Shown: one piece after another, positions 1 through 5,250 of the stretch
Layout of the letters: each line of letters starts with the position of its first letter
Numbering within the stretch: the stretch's first letter is position 1
Assembly: GCA_025936195.1 (NCBI GenBank)
Contig: JAICTW010000248.1
Coordinates: forward strand, 1 to 5,250
Direction: 5' to 3'
Origin: Flavisolibacter sp.
Lineage (GTDB): Bacteria; Bacteroidota; Bacteroidia; Chitinophagales; Chitinophagaceae
Length of the DNA stretch: 5,250 nt
Program-made: the position numbers and the translations under genes
The notes under the pieces: generated by a model
The model's input: only the letters and a program-made list of their open reading frames with translations
Database searches by the model: none
Told to the model about the DNA's origin: nothing

Positions 1-1244
1 AAACCAAGACCAGTACCTCCAAAGCGTCTTGTAGTGGAAGATTCTCCCTGGCGAAAGGCTTCAAATATTTTTTGATGTTTTTCTGCACTGATACCAATGC
101 CACTGTCTTTTACGGCAAACCTGATTTCGGCAGACTGACTACTGGCCGTAACGAGTTTTGCAGAACAATGCACTTGTCCCTGTCTGGTAAATTTGAGTGC
201 GTTGCTGATCAAATTAGTAAGCACTTGGTTCAATCTTGTTTCATCGCCGACAAAATCACGGTTTAGAAAAGCATCCGCATCAAATACCAACTTAATATTG
301 CGTTCCCTAAACTGTCCATCAAAAACGGATTGCAATTTTTGCAATGTATTGTTTAGGTTAAAACTTACCGGTGACATATGCATTTCGCCGGCTTCGATCT
401 TACTAAAGTCCAGTACATCGTTTACCAGACTAAGCATGTGTTCAGAAGAATATTTTAAAACAGTGAAGTGCTGTTTTTGTTCTTCAAGCATACTTTCCTG
501 CAAAAGCAAATGCACCGTACCAATAATGCCATTCAAAGGAGTTCTGAGCTCGTGACTCATGTTCGATAGAAAATGAGATTTAGCAACTGTGGCCGCTTCT
601 GCTTTATTTTTTTCTTCCGATAGTTCCTCCCGCTTGCGTTCTGCTTCCATCCAGGCACGTTTCAATTCAGCGCTGCTTTTGTTAGTATGCTGTACAATGA
701 AAAAAATATAGGAGGAAGCACAGAACAGAGAAACTACGAGATTGCAATTCCAGAAAAAAGGAACCCATGTTTCAGGAATAGTTTCGGCAGCTAAAAACTG
801 GTGCGGCAGCAGAAAAAAACCAGTAATACTAAGACAGGTAATGGCTACATTGGTCAGCGCCATTTTATGCTTGCCGTCCAGGTCATAATAAACACCGTAA
901 GCAATAATATGAGGGAGAAACAACACGGCAAAATCCTTTCCGTTACTCAAAATATTACAGCCGCAAAACAAAAGAAGGCTGACTGAGATAAGAGAAATAC
1001 TCTGAGCCAATTCATACCTGAAAAGACCATTCATCCATAAACCCAGTGAGCCAAACAAGAGAAGGCCAAAACAGATCAGGCTCAAATAAAATGAACCAAC
1101 TACAAATCCCATAATGAAATAGAACAAGGCTAAAACCAGAAAATTTACCGCCAGAATGTTGGTAAAGCGGATTTTATGCTGCTGATAAGCAGGAAGCTGA
1201 TCGCGAATGCCCAGATTAAAAATATGGTCGAACATTTTTTTCAT
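1..1244 (-). CDS. Membrane sensor histidine kinase (partial, 3' end outside window)
   Basis: Sensor kinase of a two-component system: it should autophosphorylate a histidine with ATP and pass the phosphate to a response regulator. I translated 414 codons by hand. Residues 1-190 are very hydrophobic, with about six membrane segments (roughly 28-48, 52-70, 80-96, 103-119, 127-144 and 160-182) and no recognised extracellular sensor domain. A charged linker (about 190-225, rich in E, K and R) is probably a coiled coil. The H box SHELRTPLNG follows, with phospho-acceptor His231. The ATPase domain has an N box (DETRLNQVLTNLISNALKF, Asn348), a G1 box (DSGIGIS, Asp380) and an F/G2 region ending in GGTGLG at the window edge. 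The remaining ATPase residues and any fused receiver domain are not visible. The start is the ATG at 1244 (MKKM); an in-frame TAG lies 18 bases before it, so the gene cannot extend upstream. The kinase call is very secure; the signal sensed is unknown. Confidence 0.95.
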   Translation of the reverse strand, partial: MKKMFDHIFNLGIRDQLPAYQQHKIRFTNILAVNFLVLALFYFIMGFVVGSFYLSLICFGLLLFGSLGLWMNGLFRYELAQSISLISVSLLLFCGCNILSNGKDFAVLFLPHIIAYGVYYDLDGKHKMALTNVAITCLSITGFFLLPHQFLAAETIPETWVPFFWNCNLVVSLFCASSYIFFIVQHTNKSSAELKRAWMEAERKREELSEEKNKAEAATVAKSHFLSNMSHELRTPLNGIIGTVHLLLQESMLEEQKQHFTVLKYSSEHMLSLVNDVLDFSKIEAGEMHMSPVSFNLNNTLQKLQSVFDGQFRERNIKLVFDADAFLNRDFVGDETRLNQVLTNLISNALKFTRQGQVHCSAKLVTASSQSAEIRFAVKDSGIGISAEKHQKIFEAFRQGESSTTRRFGGTGLG

Positions 1245-1593
1245 TATAGGAATTGAATTCTATAAGCTGCTCACTTTTTAATTGATTCATTTATGGAAAG
1301 GATGTGAGAACTATGGAATAAGGACAATACTACAAGGGTTGAAGCAAGAACTACTTCCAGCTAAAACCCATTCTTTAAAATCAGCTAATATAAATGCAGA
1401 GTTTCATATCTGCAATGATTTGATACGGAAGCCCGTTTTTTTCCGGAAACTTTCGCTGAAAAAGGACTAACAGGCGACAAACTCACTGGAAGCTATAAAG
1501 CGAAATAATAAAAAAATTGCTCTTACTTCCGGACATGAAAAGAGCCTCCCGTAAACGAAGGCTCATGTTTATGATGATCATTTATTGTGCTTA
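1245..1593. other. Non-coding gap between beta-barrel gene and histidine kinase
   Basis: This gap of about 350 bases contains the terminator of the beta-barrel gene (1538-1564) and should contain the histidine kinase promoter and leader, read on the minus strand. I found no convincing Bacteroidota promoter (-33 TTG, -7 TAnnTTTG). Short symmetric elements are TGCAGA/TCTGCA (1395-1400 with 1409-1414, 8-base loop) and the palindrome TTTCCGGAAA (1440-1449). The only long plus-strand frame here (1282-1470) needs a TTG start and resembles nothing I know. I see no RNA gene or riboswitch. Confidence 0.6.
1538..1564 (-). terminator. Intrinsic terminator after the beta-barrel gene
   Basis: On the minus strand the stem is GAGCCT (1564-1559) paired with AGGCTC (1547-1542). 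Inside it a T-G wobble and a CGT/ACG pairing extend the stem to about ten pairs around a very short loop. TTTT then C follows directly (1541-1538). The hairpin starts 29 bases past the beta-barrel stop codon. Stem, position and U tract all fit Rho-independent termination of the lipoprotein/beta-barrel unit, keeping it separate from the kinase. Confidence 0.8.
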
Positions 1594-2211
1594 TTACTTT
1601 CTCAAAGGAAGACTGAACCCCGCATGAACAGCAAGGTTATTCAGGTTTTTAATGCCATCCTGGTTAAAAGGCATGATGTTGTAAGATGCACCAATATTGA
1701 AACCTGCACCTCCTTTCTTAAAAGGAATCAGCAAACCGGCTTCGGGACGTGCCGCAAACCTGATCTTGCTTTGCTGGTCACCAAATTCACCAAAAAGCTG
1801 ATTATACTGAACGAAATTACCGCCAACACCAGCAGCTACGTAAGGTTGTATGGCAGCAGCCGGTGTAAAATTGTATTTCACCTCGGCCAATACCGGTATG
1901 GTTTGAATCGTGTAGGAAACAACGGCCGACAGATCACTGCCATCCGATAATTTGTACAACTGCCTTGGGTTTTTTTGATAAAAATCCTGGAAGCCTGTTC
2001 CCAATCCTACTGAAACTTTATCGGACACACCATACAAAATGCCGGCTTTAAATCCACGATAGGAATTAGAAGAAATTACATCTTTAAAACTGCTCATGGG
2101 GAAGGCTGCACTATAATCTATATCCAATTTGGTTTCTCCTTTTTGCGCCTTTGCAAGGAAAGCGGCAAAAAGAAAAACGAAAAGTGGTAAAATTGCTTTG
2201 CTGTTTTTCAT
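1594..2211 (-). CDS. Small outer-membrane beta-barrel protein (PorT/OmpA-barrel type)
   Basis: The protein has 205 residues. The N-terminus is a clear signal peptide: Lys at 2 and 5, a hydrophobic core at about 7-20, and a likely cleavage site AKA|Q after residue 22. The mature part alternates short amphipathic strands with turns rich in Gly, Asn and Asp, for example SVGLGTGFQDFY (67-78), LAEVKYNFTPAAAIQPYVAAGVGG (split here as strands 108-115 and 121-131), RFAARPEAGLLIPF (151-164) and FNIGASYNIMPF (171-182). This is the layout of the Bacteroidota outer-membrane beta-barrel domain families, which have about eight strands and commonly about 200 residues. It is expected in the outer membrane; substrate and function cannot be read from sequence. 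The ATG at 2211 is chosen because the signal peptide starts directly there; no Shine-Dalgarno is present, which is normal in this phylum. It lies 12 bases after the lipoprotein gene and is almost certainly co-transcribed with it. Confidence 0.85.
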   Translation of the reverse strand: MKNSKAILPLFVFLFAAFLAKAQKGETKLDIDYSAAFPMSSFKDVISSNSYRGFKAGILYGVSDKVSVGLGTGFQDFYQKNPRQLYKLSDGSDLSAVVSYTIQTIPVLAEVKYNFTPAAAIQPYVAAGVGGNFVQYNQLFGEFGDQQSKIRFAARPEAGLLIPFKKGGAGFNIGASYNIMPFNQDGIKNLNNLAVHAGFSLPLRK

Positions 2212-2223
2212 ACTTATAAATTT

Positions 2224-2862
2224 TTATCGGGTGGTTTTTAAATAGGGTGATTGATCAAATAAGGTTTGTACCTGGCTATCCACGTTGCTGCTTTTAAAAA
2301 TTCCTTCGCCGCGAATAAGCCCGTTCCATACACCTTTAATGGTTTGACTTCCGGAAGCATCTTTTAGATCCAGCATATCAATGGAAAGTGCTGCTTCTGT
2401 AGTTTGATACACTCCATAGGCGGGAGGAAAATAATAATCATAGCCGCCGTATCCCCAATAATAAGGATCGTAGTAGCCGCCATAATAATCCCAGTAATCG
2501 GTAAGGTTAACCACATTGGTTGTGGTGTTGTACACACGGCTCACGTTAATACCCAAATCCGGATTTTGCGAACGATCAACTTTTACAAAACCTCTTTCGT
2601 TCATGGCATTTTGTATAGCACCAATCACCTGCATGTCCCAGGACGTTGCTTCTTTTCCTGCAAGGCGGTTGTTATCCACCAATGAAACAGAATCAACAAT
2701 GCTGTAAGTTTTGTACGAATTGAAATTAGCTGTCGAGTCGTGGTTGGTGATGTAGATGCGGCTCTCGTCTTCGGTCATATTTTTTAAAGGATCTTTTGTG
2801 CAACTGCTCAACGCTGCAATGGTTGTTACGGTTAGCAGCGCCAGTCCAATCATTCTCTGCAT
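2224..2862 (-). CDS. DUF4136-like lipoprotein
   Basis: The protein has 212 residues. A lipoprotein signal is evident: a hydrophobic segment at about 5-18 followed by lipobox L18-S19-S20|C21, so Cys21 should be lipidated. CTKDP follows. Family traits I recognise are NFNSYKTYSIVD (46-57), the helix-like IQNAMNERGFVKVD (83-96) ending in PDLGINVSRVY (101-111), and a C-terminal KGVWNGLIRGEGIF (176-189) with a final LFDQSPY segment (201-207). These match the plan of DUF4136 envelope lipoproteins, whose function is not established. A Tyr/Gly/Asp-rich stretch at about 123-144, with many YY and YGG steps, replaces the usual variable loop. The ATG at 2862 gives the full signal peptide; Met4 is a possible alternative start. 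It is the first gene of a two-gene unit with the beta-barrel protein, so both products probably act at the outer membrane. Family assignment is fairly secure, localisation secure, function unknown. Confidence 0.85.
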   Translation of the reverse strand: MQRMIGLALLTVTTIAALSSCTKDPLKNMTEDESRIYITNHDSTANFNSYKTYSIVDSVSLVDNNRLAGKEATSWDMQVIGAIQNAMNERGFVKVDRSQNPDLGINVSRVYNTTTNVVNLTDYWDYYGGYYDPYYWGYGGYDYYFPPAYGVYQTTEAALSIDMLDLKDASGSQTIKGVWNGLIRGEGIFKSSNVDSQVQTLFDQSPYLKTTR

Positions 2863-2872
2863 ATACTTTGTT

Positions 2873-2892
2873 TTTGTTTCAATTGAAACAAA
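2873..2892. promoter_or_regulatory. Perfect 20-bp palindrome, candidate operator
   Basis: TTTGTTTCAATTGAAACAAA reads identically on both strands with no loop. It ends 10 bases before the lipoprotein start codon. The absence of a spacer and the AT-rich make-up suit a binding site for a homodimeric regulator better than an RNA terminator. It overlaps the candidate -7 element described separately, the position expected for a repressor site. The symmetry is seen directly; the operator role is inference. Confidence 0.45.
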
Positions 2893-2920
2893 GCCGATGC
2901 CTGTTTATTGTTTGTTCAAA
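2889..2920 (-). promoter_or_regulatory. Weak candidate promoter for the lipoprotein/beta-barrel unit
   Basis: Read on the minus strand, TTTG at 2920-2917 lies 20 bases from CGGCTTTG at 2896-2889. The Bacteroidota sigma consensus is a -33 TTTG and a -7 TAnnTTTG about 19-21 bases apart, so spacing and the TTTG halves match, but the TA of the -7 box is missing. Transcription would start inside or next to the palindrome, leaving a leader of about 20 bases. Confidence 0.25.
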
Positions 2921-2955
2921 AAACTTAACAAGATTATGACGAAACGATGAAATCT

Positions 2956-2971
2956 AAGCCTGACAAGGCTT
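2956..2971. repeat. Short inverted repeat (6-bp stem, 4-base loop)
   Basis: AAGCCT (2956-2961) pairs with AGGCTT (2966-2971) around GACA. It lies between rtcB and the lipoprotein gene. On the minus strand the following bases are TAGATTTC, not a proper U tract, and it is about 190 bases past the rtcB stop, so it is at most a weak terminator for rtcB. No better terminator is visible in this gap. Confidence 0.3.
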
Positions 2972-2977
2972 TCAGCT

Positions 2978-3148
2978 TCAAATTATTTTTTGATTTAGCG
3001 CCTCTCCCTGCAATGGAATAAAGAGCTCTTCAAATCTTAATTGAGGAAATATTCGTACAACCTCAGTCATGGTTAAGTTCAGTGATTGTGCATGTTTAAA
3101 AACTGTGTAATATTTTTTTCAGAAAAGAATTAAAATATCGCTCTGCAT
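2978..3148 (-). pseudogene. Small interrupted reading frame downstream of rtcB
   Basis: On the minus strand an ATG at 3148 opens a 57-codon frame broken by one in-frame TGA at codon 10 (3121-3119) and closed by TGA at 2980-2978. The part after the break reads KKYYTVFKHAQSLNLTMTEV and then VRIFPQLRFEELFIPLQG, ending EALNQKII. This composition (regular hydrophobics, balanced charges, no low complexity) looks more like real protein than random AT-rich sequence, and A-QSLNLTMTEVVR could fit a helix-turn-helix. If only the uninterrupted part is used, an internal ATG at 3070 gives a 30-residue peptide. I do not recognise a family. It could be a gene remnant, a very small peptide gene, or chance. 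The ATG lies 8 bases past the rtcB stop. Confidence 0.25.
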
Positions 3149-3156
3149 TTCTCCAA

Positions 3157-4617
3157 CTATTCTCCCGTTAATTCCATTCCGTTCTGACTCTTCTTTTTCT
3201 TCCATTGCTTTGGTTGCGCTCCATCCATTTTTACAATCTTCGGATAAAACAAACCCATTGTTTCCACCAAATGTTTTTGCGCCTTCATCACTTCATAAAT
3301 ATCCTTGTAAGCAAATGGCGCCTCATCTAGTCCGCCACCCAATAATTTTACTCCATGCTTTTCCAATGCTTCATTGAGTTGATTATGTGTGATGGATTTT
3401 ATTGCAGAAGTTCTGCTCATCTTTCTTCCTGCACCATGCGAGGCAGAATTTACAGAAGCTTCTTCACCCAATCCTTTCACAATAAAACCAGGAGCGGTCA
3501 TAGAACCAGGAATAATTCCCAGAACATTTTTATCAGCAGGAGTGGCGCCTTTCCGGTGAACGATCACTTCCTTGCCGTTGTGCATTTCCTTCCATGCAAA
3601 ATTGTGATGGTTCTCTACCATCTTCAAAGGTTGTCTTCCTAACTGCTTTGCAATTTTCGCATGAATAATGTGATGACAGGCCGATGCATAATCACCGGCA
3701 AGGTTCATCGCCATCCAGTATTCGTAACCTTCGTGTTCATCCAGTGATAGCCATGCAAGATTGGATGCTTCACCGGGCAGCCTTCTTTTTTCCTTGGCGA
3801 TCTTAGTATAGTGATTCGCAATGTTCGCACCCAATGCTCTTGAGCCGGAGTGTGATAACAAACCCAAATACTTTCCTGATTCAATGCCTAACACTTCGTC
3901 CTTCTCTGCTATCTCCACCACACCAAATTCCACGAAATGATTTCCCGAACCTGATGAACCCAATTGCTTCCATGCTCTTCCTTGCAAACCTTTCAATAAT
4001 CCTAATTCATCAAATTCTTTCCGGTACATCACTTCATGATCGGAAGGTTTATCAAACATAGAACCGCTTCCAAAAAGTGTTGCTTCATTCAGCTCTCTTG
4101 TGAAATAGCTTTCCCTTTGTGTCAACTCTTTCGGATCAATATCAAAAATAGAAAGGCACATTCTGCAACCAATGTCCACGCCAACACCATAAGGTATCAC
4201 GGCATTTTTAGTTGCCAGTACTCCACCAATTGGCAAACCATAACCCTGATGTGCATCGGGCATTAAAGCGCCGGCAATAGCAATGGGTAATTTAGCAGCA
4301 GTATACATTTGATGCAAAGCGCCTTGCTCAATGCCTTCGCTTCCGAAAACATTAAATTGAATCCCGTTTTGATTCAATGAAATTTCCGCACCTGCCGGTT
4401 GAGGCTTAGGCAATAAAGCTTCTGCAATTTTCCCCAGTACTCCATCATGAGCATATTGATTGGGGCTTTGCAAAATGCTGCTCAATATTTCCAATGCATC
4501 TGCTTCCGGCAGATGTTTGAAATTCTTTTCCATTATGTTAATAGCAATCGAGATCACCGGTCCTTCAGGATAACCGATGGAACGCAATTGCTTTCCTGTT
4601 AGTTTCAACTTTGCCAT
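3157..4617 (-). CDS. rtcB: RtcB RNA-splicing/repair ligase
   Basis: GTP- and Mn2+-dependent RNA ligase that joins a 3'-phosphate or 2',3'-cyclic-phosphate end to a 5'-OH end through an enzyme-His-GMP intermediate, acting in the cytoplasm on cleaved tRNA, rRNA or other RNA. It has 486 residues. Core motifs in order are MPDAHQG (119-125), GVGVDIGCRM (144-153, metal ligands Asp148 and Cys151), GSGNHFVEFG (223-232, Asn226, His227, Glu230), SHSGSR (255-260, His256), ENHHNF (335-340), PGSM (370-373) and SHGAGR (393-398). His394 of the last motif is the expected guanylylated residue. Nothing catalytic is missing. It is about 75 residues longer than E. coli RtcB, nearly all of it before the core (residues 1-75, see findings), and it has a Lys-rich tail (KKKK at 473-476). 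The ATG at 4617 follows an AT-rich leader without Shine-Dalgarno. It lies 48 bases after an AAA ATPase on the same strand. No archease, rtcA, rtcR or prfH is seen in the window. Confidence 0.97.
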   Translation of the reverse strand: MAKLKLTGKQLRSIGYPEGPVISIAINIMEKNFKHLPEADALEILSSILQSPNQYAHDGVLGKIAEALLPKPQPAGAEISLNQNGIQFNVFGSEGIEQGALHQMYTAAKLPIAIAGALMPDAHQGYGLPIGGVLATKNAVIPYGVGVDIGCRMCLSIFDIDPKELTQRESYFTRELNEATLFGSGSMFDKPSDHEVMYRKEFDELGLLKGLQGRAWKQLGSSGSGNHFVEFGVVEIAEKDEVLGIESGKYLGLLSHSGSRALGANIANHYTKIAKEKRRLPGEASNLAWLSLDEHEGYEYWMAMNLAGDYASACHHIIHAKIAKQLGRQPLKMVENHHNFAWKEMHNGKEVIVHRKGATPADKNVLGIIPGSMTAPGFIVKGLGEEASVNSASHGAGRKMSRTSAIKSITHNQLNEALEKHGVKLLGGGLDEAPFAYKDIYEVMKAQKHLVETMGLFYPKIVKMDGAQPKQWKKKKSQNGMELTGE

Positions 4618-4629
4618 AAATAATTTATT

Positions 4630-4660
4630 AACCGCTGCAAGCGCAGTGCATGCAGCGGTT
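4630..4660. repeat. Perfect 10-bp hairpin between ATPase gene and rtcB
   Basis: AACCGCTGCA (4630-4639) and TGCAGCGGTT (4651-4660) are exact reverse complements around an 11-base GC-rich loop. On the minus strand the hairpin begins 5 bases after the ATPase stop codon and ends 12 bases before the rtcB ATG, followed by AATAAATTATTT. This is AT-rich but lacks a clean U run. On the plus strand the tail TTTGATTTTAATTTT is more terminator-like, but no plus-strand gene ends here. It may be a leaky terminator or attenuator, an mRNA processing or stabilising element, or a leader structure controlling rtcB translation. Confidence 0.65.
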
Positions 4661-4665
4661 TGATT

Positions 4666-5250
4666 TTAATTTTCCAATATCTCTCTCCTAAAACCAATAA
4701 TCTCGACTTGCTTCGCTTCGAAGGTTTTATCATTTTGATTACTGATCTCCGCAACAGTCATTGGTCTGTCAATGATCTTTTTAAATCCTAAATGATCGCT
4801 TAACCGTTGTGCTTTCTCAATTGATAGTTTACCAAATTCATACTTGGCTATTAACCTGCCTTTTCGGGTCAATGCATTATCTACCAAGGTCAATGAACTA
4901 TTGAATGTGCAGATGATTTGTACATTCAAAAAATCAGCCAGCAAACCATCTGAAATATTCAAAAGATTTGATACCGATGAACTTCCTGACGTTCTGCGAT
5001 CCGCGATAATATTCTCTGCATCTTCAATGACCACAACTGTGTTTGGATTATCAATCAAAAGATCGATAAAATCAGGATCCATCAAATTGCCTGCAAGGCT
5101 TGGCGATAAAAAAAGAACTCTCTTCTTCAATCTCCCAACCAGGTACCGCAGATAAGTGGTCTTACCTGTTCCGGGCAGTCCATGCAATAAAGCAATTCCC
5201 TTATCCTTCTTTTGATTCAATCTTTTCTGGAGGATGGCATCCACTTCTTT
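4666..5250 (-). CDS. AAA+ ATPase, BCS1-like (partial, 5' end outside window)
   Basis: ATP-driven remodelling enzyme of the classical AAA group. The frame is open through the right edge, so 194 C-terminal residues are visible and the true start lies outside. Counting from the edge, the Walker A motif is GLPGTGKT (24-31, Lys30, Thr31) and the Walker B motif is VVVIEDAEN (72-80), the ED-x-D/E form typical of BCS1-type ATPases. Sensor 1 lies in IICTFN (112-117, Asn117). The segment ALTRKGRLIAKYEFGKL (126-142) matches the family's arginine-finger region, with Arg129 and Arg132. A short helical lid and tail follow to the stop at 4668-4666. The missing N-terminal part normally decides substrate and location, so the specific role is unknown. 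There is no transmembrane segment in the visible part. It lies directly upstream of rtcB on the same strand, suggesting but not proving a shared RNA-repair or stress role. A GTG at 5244 is not the start, because homologous sequence continues before it. Confidence 0.92.
   Translation of the reverse strand, partial: KEVDAILQKRLNQKKDKGIALLHGLPGTGKTTYLRYLVGRLKKRVLFLSPSLAGNLMDPDFIDLLIDNPNTVVVIEDAENIIADRRTSGSSSVSNLLNISDGLLADFLNVQIICTFNSSLTLVDNALTRKGRLIAKYEFGKLSIEKAQRLSDHLGFKKIIDRPMTVAEISNQNDKTFEAKQVEIIGFRREILEN

Noticed and set aside
72..555. Plus-strand frames overlapping the histidine kinase
   Set aside because: They are antisense shadows of the kinase, whose minus-strand frame carries all the conserved H, N, G1 and G2 motifs.
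1395..1414. TGCAGA/TCTGCA hairpin as a riboswitch or small RNA
   Set aside because: It has only six base pairs, no conserved riboswitch core and no U tract; such repeats are expected by chance.
1282..1470. 62-codon plus-strand frame in the gap before the histidine kinase
   Set aside because: It needs a TTG start, has a stop directly before that start, has no recognisable motif, and lies antisense in a leader region.
1585..1950. 121-residue plus-strand frame opposite the beta-barrel gene
   Set aside because: The minus-strand frame has a signal peptide and barrel strands; the plus frame lacks domain features and crosses the terminator region.
2404..2950. Plus-strand frames opposite the lipoprotein gene, including an Ile/Val-rich one
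   Set aside because: The hydrophobic composition is the complement of the Tyr/Gly-rich codons on the minus strand, not a membrane protein.
3119..3121. TGA read through as Trp or selenocysteine in the small frame
   Set aside because: Bacteroidota use TGA as stop and no selenocysteine insertion structure is evident; a mutation, remnant or chance frame is simpler.
2863..3156. prfH or archease partner downstream of rtcB
   Set aside because: The gap is too short and no frame carries a release-factor GGQ motif or archease-like sequence.
5242..5244. GTG as start codon of the AAA ATPase
   Set aside because: The frame stays open to the window edge and the family's core needs more residues before Walker A, so the gene is truncated by the window.

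Overview
The window looks like a chromosomal segment of a member of the Bacteroidota, probably near Chitinophagales. This rests on four things: moderate-to-low G+C, AT-rich leaders with no Shine-Dalgarno sequence before the start codons, a DUF4136-type lipoprotein paired with a small outer-membrane beta-barrel protein, and an RtcB with the long N-terminal extension I associate with this phylum. The assignment is inferred from gene style, not from a marker gene. All five recognisable genes lie on the minus strand, so transcription runs from the right edge to the left edge.

Right to left: (1) 5250-4666 is the C-terminal part of an AAA+ ATPase of the BCS1-like type, cut by the window edge. (2) A 48-base gap holds a perfect 10-bp hairpin. 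(3) 4617-3157 is a full-length RtcB RNA ligase with every active-site motif intact. (4) A 294-base gap (3156-2863) holds a small interrupted reading frame, a short hairpin and a perfect 20-bp palindrome. (5) 2862-2224 is a DUF4136-like lipoprotein. (6) 2211-1594, only 12 bases further on, is a small secreted beta-barrel protein, followed by a good intrinsic terminator at 1538-1564. (7) After a non-coding leader, 1244-1 is a multi-pass membrane sensor histidine kinase that runs off the left edge just inside its ATP-binding domain.

Three transcription units are likely: ATPase-rtcB (RNA repair or stress, possibly separated or tuned by the hairpin), lipoprotein-barrel (cell envelope), and the histidine kinase (signalling). 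The lipoprotein-barrel pair probably has its own promoter overlapping the 20-bp palindrome, which is placed where an operator would sit.

I see no mobile element, CRISPR array, tRNA or rRNA. Most of the content is conventional. The points most worth following are the AAA ATPase-RtcB pairing with its intergenic hairpin, the N-terminal domain of the RtcB, the 20-bp palindrome, and the interrupted small frame just downstream of rtcB.
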